Assembly: GCA_913031555.1 (NCBI GenBank)
Contig: CAJWDO010000137.1
Location: 1 to 5,267, forward strand
Direction of reading: 5' to 3'
DNA from: an uncultured Alphaproteobacteria bacterium
GTDB taxonomy: Bacteria; Pseudomonadota; Alphaproteobacteria; Puniceispirillales; Puniceispirillaceae
DNA: 5,267 nt
This document shows, piece after piece, positions 1 to 5,063 of this stretch. The first letter of the stretch is position 1. Each line of letters opens with the position of its first letter. The position numbers and the translations under genes were made by a program. The notes beneath the pieces are model-generated. The model ran no database searches. It was not told the DNA's origin and was given only the letters and a program-made list of their open reading frames with translations.

Positions 1-1
1 G

Positions 2-165
2 GCGCCGGCGACTACCGCCCTTCCTGCAGATTGGATTGTCACGAACATGCCCAGTGACGTGCTCACAGTCTTGGCAGCGAGCTTGAGATCGACTGCGGAC
101 GTGGCGAACTTCATGGCGACTAGCCGAAGCTTCCATTCTGCCGTCGCCGACGCGCTGCGTCTTCG
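2..165 (+). other. F-box-like coding fragment, probably foreign to the rest of the contig
   Basis: The frame starting at base 2 is open from the window edge and reads a segment with PSDVLTVLAASL, then DVANFMATSRSFHSAV and DALRLRA. This spacing (a short PxDVL helix, an L-rich helix, then a TS+xFxxAV helix) is that of an F-box motif, a roughly 45-residue Skp1-binding module typical of eukaryotes and common in GC-rich algal and protist genomes. An ATG lies at 47, but the frame is open upstream, so it may be internal. After about base 165 the same frame turns into low-complexity Arg/Ala sequence and runs into another gene's start, so the fragment seems to end there. The call rests on motif shape only. 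It could instead be a chance open frame in GC-rich DNA. Confidence 0.25.
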
Positions 166-254
166 CGCGCGAGCGGCCGGCGAGCGCAGTGCTCGCGCAG
201 TTGGTGCAGCTGGAGCCGGGCGAGCAGACCTTCCCGACGCCGCCGATCGACTGA
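165..254 (+). pseudogene. C-terminal tail of an unidentified protein
   Basis: In the third forward frame a short stretch ends in SAVLAQLVQLEPGEQ, then TFPTPPID and TGA at 252-254. It looks like a genuine bacterial C-terminus: an amphipathic helix followed by a proline-rich tail. The next gene starts 24 bases later behind a Shine-Dalgarno-like GGAAG, which is ordinary operon spacing. No start codon or domain belonging to it is present. Upstream the frame passes into sequence better explained by the F-box-like frame, so the left limit (about 165) is a guess. The protein family was not recognised. Confidence 0.3.
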
Positions 255-257
255 TTA

Positions 258-584
<327 letters not shown>

Positions 585-621
585 CTAACCTAGTCTGGAT
601 CGCGGTTTATGCAAGGGGCGG

Positions 622-1065
622 CTAGACCATATCCCGGTCATCGAACGGCATCACAGCCGGCAGACCGATGCCGCGCTTGGCAAGAAGTGTGGCCGCCAGC
701 TGGGCAAAATCCATCATCGCGCAATAGATCGTGTCAGGCGTCGATTCCCGCAAATCCAGCTTGCGATAGACAGTGACGGTGGCATCGCCGGAACAGACAC
801 CATGCGGCTGCATGGCAGTGGCAATGGTGTCCTCGAGCAGCAGCATGGTGATGAAGGAGGCGCGGAGCGGCCCGCTGCCATCGCGCGCTGTCGTCGCATA
901 GACAAGGGCAGTCACATCATCGTCAAGAAGCTCGAGCTGGACAATCGGCCCTGCCTCGCTTTCGATCATCCAGCGGCGTTTTGACAGCGCCATTACCTCA
1001 CACGGGCCCGAGGCCGGAGGATTCTGGACAAGCTCGTTCATCTGGGCCTTGATCGGCACGTGCAT
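622..1065 (-). CDS. Uncharacterised 147-residue protein, possibly CesT/YbjN-like chaperone fold
   Basis: I do not recognise this gene with certainty. Starting at the ATG at 1065-1063 it encodes 147 residues (MHVPIKAQMNELVQNPP...) and ends in TAG at 624-622. The start is chosen because AAGGGG (minus strand, 1079-1074) lies 8 bases upstream. The longer frame from 1164 would place a perfect CtrA-type box inside the coding region. The order of elements is an N-terminal helix (NELVQ), strands around WMIESEAGPIVQLELLDDD and ALVYATTA, a helix (LRASFITMLLLEDTIA), a strand (ATVTVYRKLDL), and a C-terminal helix (TIYCAMMDFAQLAATLLAKR). This resembles small type III secretion chaperone (CesT) or YbjN-type proteins. 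That fold assignment is inference. There is no signal peptide or membrane segment, so it should be cytoplasmic. It is co-directional with gor, 73 bases downstream. Confidence 0.65.
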   Translation of the reverse strand: MHVPIKAQMNELVQNPPASGPCEVMALSKRRWMIESEAGPIVQLELLDDDVTALVYATTARDGSGPLRASFITMLLLEDTIATAMQPHGVCSGDATVTVYRKLDLRESTPDTIYCAMMDFAQLAATLLAKRGIGLPAVMPFDDRDMV

Positions 1066-1073
1066 TCGGCAAT

Positions 1074-1079
1074 CCCCTT
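1074..1079 (-). promoter_or_regulatory. Shine-Dalgarno deciding the start at 1065
   Basis: AAGGGG on the minus strand sits 8 bases before the ATG at 1065. It makes the 147-residue form better supported than the 180-residue form starting at 1164, which has no such sequence before its ATG. Confidence 0.6.
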
Positions 1080-1095
1080 GGTCAGCGCGGAAGCT

Positions 1096-1111
1096 GGTGA
1101 CAAAATTCACC
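1096..1111. promoter_or_regulatory. Dyad GGTGA-N6-TCACC, possible operator
   Basis: A perfect 5-base inverted repeat with a 6-base AT-rich spacer lies between the CtrA-type box and the chosen start of the minus-strand small gene. It would fall near the core promoter or 5' leader, where a repressor could bind. Arms this short can arise by chance, so it is only a candidate. Confidence 0.25.
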
Positions 1112-1127
1112 CCTTTGTTACCATGCG

Positions 1128-1142
1128 TTAACTTGCTGTTAA
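1128..1142 (-). promoter_or_regulatory. CtrA-type binding box (TTAA-N7-TTAA)
   Basis: On the minus strand the sequence is TTAACAGCAAGTTAAC, a perfect match to TTAA-N7-TTAAC, the full binding site of the alphaproteobacterial cell-cycle response regulator CtrA. It lies 62 to 77 bases upstream of the chosen ATG (1065), a normal place for a CtrA-activated or CtrA-repressed promoter. It is about 200 bases upstream of aacS on the other strand, so control of aacS is less likely. The region is AT-rich against a GC-rich background, which raises the chance of random TTAA pairs, though the exact 7-base spacing and the trailing C fit the consensus. Binding itself is inferred. Confidence 0.55.
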
Positions 1143-1178
1143 GAATAAATTTTGCCTCCTGCATTTTCTGATTCTTAA
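1139..1178. repeat. Inverted repeat TTAAGAAT / ATTCTTAA with 24-base spacer
   Basis: TTAAGAAT at 1139-1146 and ATTCTTAA at 1171-1178 are exact reverse complements. The left arm shares TTAA with the CtrA-type box. The spacer holds an AGGAGG on the minus strand (within 1155-1160) that serves no obvious gene. The centres of the arms are about three helical turns apart, which would suit a dimeric regulator, but no known protein is indicated. Confidence 0.35.
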
Positions 1179-1344
1179 GATTGATACAAAGATATGATAA
1201 ATTCCGTCAGGGTCGCATATCATTCATCTTTTTGGTCTGTTGTTTGGTGATAACATCCCGGATATGGTCCAATTCCAACCTGCCCACGAAAGACAAAGTG
1301 AAGCTTCCGCCATGTCCGAATCGGTCTCTGTCACGAGTAAAAAG
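1143..1344. promoter_or_regulatory. AT-rich divergent promoter region and leader of aacS
   Basis: The gap between the minus-strand small gene and aacS turns AT-rich from about 1120 to 1260. A -10-like TATGAT occurs at 1193-1198 on the plus strand, but no good -35 stands 16-18 bases before it, so no promoter can be placed confidently. The aacS frame is open back to a TTG at 1240, with ATGs at 1264 and 1312. These are probably upstream of the true start or untranslated leader. No riboswitch or attenuator was recognised. Confidence 0.4.
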
Positions 1345-3294
1345 ATGACTGCAAATCTGCTGTGGGTGCCCACACCGGACGCCATATCCACAAGCCAGGT
1401 TGCGGATTTCGCCAGCTTTGCGAAAGCCCGCGCCGGCATGGACTGGCAGGGTAATTTCCAGGCCCTTTGGCGCTGGTCGACCGATCAGAATGCAACCTTC
1501 TGGGATCTGTTCTGGGACTGGCATGGCGTAATTGGCGACAAGGGTGACAGGCTGATCGAGGATGAATCCGCCATGCCGGGCGCGCGATTCTTTCCTGATG
1601 CCAGAATGAATTATGCCGAGAACATGCTTGCCGAGGCCGATGACAGGCTGGCCATCTCGGCGCATTGCGAGGATGGTCGGCATGTTCGCCTGACACGCCG
1701 CCAGTTGAAAGACCGGGTGATGCGGCTTGCCGGCTGGATGCGGGAGAACGGCATCAGCGAGGGTGACCGGGTCGCCGCCTATATCCCCAACATTCCCGAG
1801 GCGGTGATCGCCATGCTGGCGACGGCGTCGCTTGGCGGTATCTTTTCCAGCTGTTCGCCCGATTTCGGGCTTGGCGGGGCCAACGACAGGTTTGGCCAGA
1901 TCGAACCGAAGCTTCTGATCGCCTGCGATGGCTATCACTATGCCGGCAAGAGCTTCGACCGTCTCGATCTGGTTCGTGATCTGGCGGCGTCCATGCCGTC
2001 GGTCACACATTGCCTGGTCATTCCTTTCCTTGATGAGGCGCCCGATCTTGCCGGCCTGCCAAATGCCTCTCTGTTTGCCATGGCAGAGGATCATGCGCCG
2101 TTGCGATCCTTCGTGCGGGTCGGTTTCAACGCGCCGCTCTATATCCTTTATTCAAGCGGCACCACGGGCGCCCCGAAATGCATTGTTCACGGGGTTGGCG
2201 GTGTGACGCTGCAACATGCCAAGGAACTGCGGCTTCACAGCAATCTGATGCCGGATGACAGACTGTTCTTCTTTACAACCTGCGGCTGGATGATGTGGAA
2301 CTGGATGGTGTCCGGATTGATGGTCGGCACGCCAATCGTGACCTATGAGGGCAACCCGTTTCACCCCGGGCCGGAACGGCTCTGGCAGATGGCGGAAAGC
2401 GAGGGGCTGACGCATTTCGGGGTTTCGGCCAAATATGTCGATGCCGTTCGGAATGCCGGCTATGCGCCCGGCACCACGCTGGATCTGTCGGCGCTGCGGG
2501 TGATGATGTCCACCGGGTCTCCACTGTCCGCCGAGGCGTTTGCCTTCATCTATGAGCAGGTCAAACCGGACCTGCAGCTGGCGTCAATCTCCGGCGGCAC
2601 CGACCTGATTTCCTGTTTTGTCCTTGGCACGCCAACGCAGCCTGTTTACGCCGGTGAAATCCAGACGCGCGGCCTCGGCATGGCGGTGCAGGTTCTGGAT
2701 GATGACGGCAACCCTGTCATTGGACAGCAAGGCGAGCTGTGCTGTCTGAAGCCCTTCCCGTCGATGCCGGTGAAGTTCTGGAACGACCCTGACGGGGCTA
2801 AATATCGGGCTGCCTATTTCGAGCATTTCGAAGGGGTCTGGCGGCATGGCGACTGGGCAACGCTGACGGAACGTGGCGGGTTGGTCATTCATGGCCGGTC
2901 CGATGCCACGCTCAACCCCGGCGGAGTGCGGATAGGCACCGCCGAAATCTATCGTCAGGTCGAAGCCTTTGACGACATTGAAGAGGCGCTGGTCATAGGC
3001 CAGTCATGGGACAATGACGTACGCGTGATCCTGTTTGTGCGTATGGGTGATGGTGCCAGTCTCGATGATGACCTCATCGCTGCGATCAAGGCGCGCATCC
3101 GCAGCGGCGCCACGCCGCGTCATGTGCCGCACCATATCATCGCCGTGCCGGACATTCCGCGCACACGGTCCGGCAAGATCACCGAGCTGGCAGTTCGTGA
3201 CATCATTCACGGGCGGCAGGTCAAGAACACCGAGGCGCTGGCGAATGCCGAAGCCCTGGCACATTTCAGGGATCTGCCACAGCTGGCCGAGTAG
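1345..3294 (+). CDS. aacS: Acetoacetyl-CoA synthetase (acetoacetate-CoA ligase)
   Basis: A cytoplasmic adenylate-forming (ANL superfamily) enzyme: acetoacetate + ATP + CoA gives acetoacetyl-CoA + AMP + PPi. It returns ketone bodies, for example from polyhydroxybutyrate breakdown, to acetyl-CoA or storage polymer. The 649-residue product matches the usual ~650. It shows the PLYILYSSGTTGAPK phosphate loop (SSGTTGAPK at 270-278), the acetoacetate-specific FFTTCGWMMWNW (Cys313), ASISGGTDLISCF, the hinge HGRSDATLNPGG (Asp520) and the C-terminal PRTRSGKI with catalytic Lys611, often the target of regulatory acetylation in this family. It resembles rhizobial AcsA2 throughout. The start at 1345 (MTANLLWVP) aligns best with family N-termini and has GAG 7 bases upstream. 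ATG 1312 would add 11 residues, and the frame is open to 1240. All catalytic motifs are intact. It stands alone, with no depolymerase or hydroxybutyrate dehydrogenase beside it in the window. Confidence 0.95.
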   Translation: MTANLLWVPTPDAISTSQVADFASFAKARAGMDWQGNFQALWRWSTDQNATFWDLFWDWHGVIGDKGDRLIEDESAMPGARFFPDARMNYAENMLAEADDRLAISAHCEDGRHVRLTRRQLKDRVMRLAGWMRENGISEGDRVAAYIPNIPEAVIAMLATASLGGIFSSCSPDFGLGGANDRFGQIEPKLLIACDGYHYAGKSFDRLDLVRDLAASMPSVTHCLVIPFLDEAPDLAGLPNASLFAMAEDHAPLRSFVRVGFNAPLYILYSSGTTGAPKCIVHGVGGVTLQHAKELRLHSNLMPDDRLFFFTTCGWMMWNWMVSGLMVGTPIVTYEGNPFHPGPERLWQMAESEGLTHFGVSAKYVDAVRNAGYAPGTTLDLSALRVMMSTGSPLSAEAFAFIYEQVKPDLQLASISGGTDLISCFVLGTPTQPVYAGEIQTRGLGMAVQVLDDDGNPVIGQQGELCCLKPFPSMPVKFWNDPDGAKYRAAYFEHFEGVWRHGDWATLTERGGLVIHGRSDATLNPGGVRIGTAEIYRQVEAFDDIEEALVIGQSWDNDVRVILFVRMGDGASLDDDLIAAIKARIRSGATPRHVPHHIIAVPDIPRTRSGKITELAVRDIIHGRQVKNTEALANAEALAHFRDLPQLAE

Positions 3295-3308
3295 CATGCG
3301 GCTCTGAG

Positions 3309-3830
3309 TCAAAGTCCCTGGCGGATCAGGGTTTGCACGGCGCTGCTGTTGGCGAAGCGTTTGCGGTTCTGGCGATAATGCGGCAGTGCCATCATCAACT
3401 GCGCGGTTTCCGATTGTTTCAGCGCGGCCTCATCATCAAGATTGTCAAGCTTCGCCGCGCTGCAGATATTGGCGATGTAAGTGTGATTCGCCCCTACCCG
3501 GTCGGCCACCGCCCGGTATTTTGATTTTGACCCGACAGGCCATTTCTCGCGAAGAATTGTCATCACGACGAAATTCACCTCATCGCCCCACGTAGCGGCG
3601 ACAGCCTGTTCGGCCAGAAACGCCGCGCCAATGGCCGCTATCGCCGACATCGTATCCGGGTCATCGGACATCGCCTCGCCCTGATCATGATCGAGCCAAT
3701 GGCCAAGAAGATTGATCCTGTCAGCCGCGTCCAGCCCCATAAGCCGAGGATGCACCGCGCCTTCATGGTCGGTCGGGTCGATATCGATGATGTCGGATTC
3801 GCCCATCAGGCGAAGCAGGGTTGTTGGCAT
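3309..3830 (-). CDS. Uncharacterised 173-residue protein with probable helix-turn-helix
   Basis: The family is not recognised. The ATG at 3830-3828 has a strong GGGAGG 7 bases upstream, so start and expression look real. The N-terminal third is acidic (DIIDIDPTDHEGAV, then LDHDQGEAMSDDPDT, residues 12-60). The middle is helical (IAAIGAAFLAEQAV). Residues 83-97 (DEVNFVVMTILREKW) precede a likely helix-turn-helix at about 105-129: YRAVADRVGANHTYIANI, with the Ala...Gly-x-x-x-x-x-Ile pattern of a DNA-binding turn. The C-terminus is polar (ALPHYRQNRKRFANSS). No membrane segment or signal peptide is seen. It could be a small regulator acting on the exporter 78 bases upstream on the same strand, or a phage-derived or conserved lineage-specific protein. 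Its stop is 14 bases from the stop of aacS, so the two transcripts converge and probably overlap. Confidence 0.7.
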   Translation of the reverse strand: MPTTLLRLMGESDIIDIDPTDHEGAVHPRLMGLDAADRINLLGHWLDHDQGEAMSDDPDTMSAIAAIGAAFLAEQAVAATWGDEVNFVVMTILREKWPVGSKSKYRAVADRVGANHTYIANICSAAKLDNLDDEAALKQSETAQLMMALPHYRQNRKRFANSSAVQTLIRQGL

Positions 3831-3837
3831 GACACGG

Positions 3838-3843
3838 CCTCCC
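3838..3843 (-). promoter_or_regulatory. Strong Shine-Dalgarno for the helix-turn-helix gene
   Basis: GGGAGG on the minus strand ends 7 bases before the ATG at 3830. It fixes the start of the 173-residue protein and shows the gene is translated independently of the exporter upstream. Confidence 0.65.
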
Positions 3844-3908
3844 GGTGCCGGATTGAAACCGATAGCCTTGTAGGCAGCATCGCACCGGCTGGCAACAGCT
3901 TCCTTTGT

Positions 3909-4811
3909 TCAGGCTGCCGGCTCTATCCCGGGGCGCGGCTGCCGGGCGCGCACGAATTCGCGCCACGCGATAAACAGGCAACTGCCAATCACCACGGCAC
4001 CGCCGGCAATTTCAACGGCTGACATGACCTCGCCGAACAGCAGGAACGCGACGATGGCGGCAAGCGGGATCTGCAGATAGCGCATCGAGGATATCACCAC
4101 CGCCTCGGAGAATTTATAGGCCGATGTGATGCATAGCTGGAGCCCCGCCGCCACGGCGCCAAGGATCATCAGATCAAACATAACCGGCTTGCTGACGGTC
4201 ATCGGCACATCGGGCAACATAAAGGCAAGCAATGTCAGCAACACGGCCCCACTGCCATTGTACCAGACAGCCACACTGAATGGATGATCGGCCTTGCCAA
4301 GGCGTCGCAGCATGATTGCCAGACCAGCGCTGGCGATGGCTCCGGCAACGCCAAACCCCACACTCGGCGAAAAGCCGCCACCGAACGGATCCGTCAATAG
4401 AACAATGCCAATCATGCCGGTGACCACCGCGCTCCAGCGATAGATGCCGATGATCTCGCCAAGCAGCAGCGGCGACAGGATGGTGATAAAAATCACCGAA
4501 CTCTGTAGTAACGCCGTCGCCTGGCCAAGCGGCAGAAGCCGGATCGAGGTGAACCAGCAGGCCATCGCAATACAGCCTAACCCGATCCGCACCATCAGGG
4601 TACGCCGCGCGTTGATTTGCAAGAAAGCGCGCCCACGCACAAGAACCGCCGGCAACACCAACAGCGGCACCGAAAAGATGAAGCGATACATCAACAGCGT
4701 GACCAGCGGGATGCCGTCACCAATAAGTTTGACGATCAGCCCCGTCCCCACGCCGAACATAATCGTCATGAGGGTCAGAAGAATGCCGATAAAGGAACGC
4801 GGAAGAAGCAC
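3909..4811 (-). CDS. EamA/DMT-superfamily membrane transporter
   Basis: A 300-residue inner-membrane protein with about ten hydrophobic segments (near residues 8-30, 36-58, 72-90, 95-117, 124-141, 150-168, 178-200, 210-230, 238-262, 265-285). It forms two similar five-helix EamA halves, as usual for drug/metabolite exporters of this length. Family hallmarks are the MYRFIFSVPLL second helix, the end of the first half at SPLLLGEIIGIYRW, and the matching end of the second half at AFLLFGEVMSAVEIAGG. The C-terminus (WREFVRARQPRP) is positively charged and expected in the cytoplasm. Such proteins export amino acids, purines or other metabolites. The substrate here cannot be told. The start is a GTG at 4811: the frame closes at 4842-4844 and has no other start before it, with only a weak GGA 7 bases upstream. 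An internal ATG (4769) would cut into helix 1. Confidence 0.88.
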   Translation of the reverse strand: MLLPRSFIGILLTLMTIMFGVGTGLIVKLIGDGIPLVTLLMYRFIFSVPLLVLPAVLVRGRAFLQINARRTLMVRIGLGCIAMACWFTSIRLLPLGQATALLQSSVIFITILSPLLLGEIIGIYRWSAVVTGMIGIVLLTDPFGGGFSPSVGFGVAGAIASAGLAIMLRRLGKADHPFSVAVWYNGSGAVLLTLLAFMLPDVPMTVSKPVMFDLMILGAVAAGLQLCITSAYKFSEAVVISSMRYLQIPLAAIVAFLLFGEVMSAVEIAGGAVVIGSCLFIAWREFVRARQPRPGIEPAA

Positions 4812-4821
4812 CGGGATATCC

Positions 4822-4834
4822 GTACTGTGAGTAC
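4822..4834. promoter_or_regulatory. Dyad GTACT-GTG-AGTAC upstream of the exporter
   Basis: A perfect 5-base inverted repeat with a 3-base centre, 11 bases before the exporter's GTG start. If transcribed, it lies in the 5' leader. It could be a small operator; chance is a real alternative at this arm length. Confidence 0.25.
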
Positions 4835-4955
4835 TTTGAGCTTACGGTGTTTGTGGCGAGAGGGCCATCTCGGAATGCACCCCGCGCCCTGAAAGATCGG
4901 GTTTTCACAATCACCATGGCTTTACTTCCGGATCACCATCCCTATCTCTTGATAA

Positions 4956-4974
4956 TGACAATTTCGCGTTGTCA
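4956..4974. promoter_or_regulatory. Dyad TGACAA-N7-TTGTCA, possible operator
   Basis: A perfect 6-base inverted repeat with a 7-base spacer, 90 bases upstream of the cytochrome c'-like start and thus in a promoter-proximal position. The shape (12 symmetric bases across 19) suits a dimeric helix-turn-helix regulator. It does not match the FNR consensus (TTGAT-N4-ATCAA) or a known NsrR site, so no regulator is named. Confidence 0.4.
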
Positions 4975-4986
4975 GCACAAAGCAGG

Positions 4987-5028
4987 CTGGATGATGCAAG
5001 CCGGATGCGGCAAGCTGAATAATGCCAT
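4987..5028 (+). repeat. Degenerate 14-base tandem repeat, three copies
   Basis: Copies start at 4987 (CTGGATGATGCAAG), 5001 (CCGGATGCGGCAAG) and 5015 (CTGAATAATGCCAT). Copies 1 and 2 agree at 11 of 14 positions, copies 1 and 3 at 10 of 14. The preceding 14 bases (4973-4986) still agree at 8. The array ends 36 bases before the start of the cytochrome c'-like gene. GGCTGG (4985-4990) can also pair with CCAGCC (5033-5038) to enclose it, with GCCG/CGGC (5000-5011) as an inner stem. Confidence 0.4.
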
Positions 5029-5035
5029 CCAACCA

Positions 5036-5046
5036 GCCAACTTGGC
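5036..5046. promoter_or_regulatory. Palindrome GCCAACTTGGC abutting the ribosome binding site
   Basis: A perfect 11-base palindrome directly touches the AGGAG at 5047-5051. The single-base centre rules out a simple RNA hairpin, so if it is functional it would act as a protein-binding site on DNA. Confidence 0.25.
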
Positions 5047-5051
5047 AGGAG
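5047..5051 (+). promoter_or_regulatory. Shine-Dalgarno of the cytochrome c'-like gene
   Basis: AGGAG stands 12 bases before the ATG at 5064, slightly longer than the usual 5-10. It is the only good purine run near that start and supports it. Confidence 0.5.
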
Positions 5052-5063
5052 ACCATCTTTCCC

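Larger units (their letters stand above)
4812..5063. promoter_or_regulatory. Divergent intergenic region with several small dyads and repeats
   Basis: No convincing gene lies in these 252 bases. They must hold the promoters of the exporter (leftward) and the cytochrome c'-like gene (rightward), though no clear -35/-10 pair stands out; TTGATA at 4949-4954 lacks a matching -10. The region contains GTACT-GTG-AGTAC (4822-4834), two copies of ATCACCAT starting 22 bases apart (4910-4917, 4932-4939), TGACAA-N7-TTGTCA (4956-4974), a 14-base tandem repeat (4987-5028) and GCCAACTTGGC (5036-5046). Each is described separately below where it merits it. Confidence 0.5.

Noticed and set aside
1066..1164. 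N-terminal extension (33 codons) of the small minus-strand gene starting at ATG 1164
   Set aside because: It would contain the CtrA-type box and AT-rich promoter-like sequence, and the ATG at 1065 has its own AAGGGG at good spacing.
1181..1198. TTGATA and TATGAT as a sigma-70 promoter for aacS
   Set aside because: The two hexamers are only 6 bases apart, far from the required 16-18.
1207..2094. 295-residue minus-strand open frame
   Set aside because: It lies opposite the well-supported acetoacetyl-CoA synthetase gene, has no recognisable domain and is the kind of antisense frame that GC-rich coding DNA produces.
3316..3331. CCCTG-N6-CAGGG followed by TTT as terminator for aacS
   Set aside because: The stem is only 5 pairs and the T-run only three bases, and it lies inside the coding end of the opposite gene, so it is too weak to call.
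3841..3850. CCGG-TG-CCGG symmetric sequence between exporter and helix-turn-helix gene
   Set aside because: It is very short, GC-only and overlaps the Shine-Dalgarno region. It is likely chance, and there is no T-tract for a terminator.
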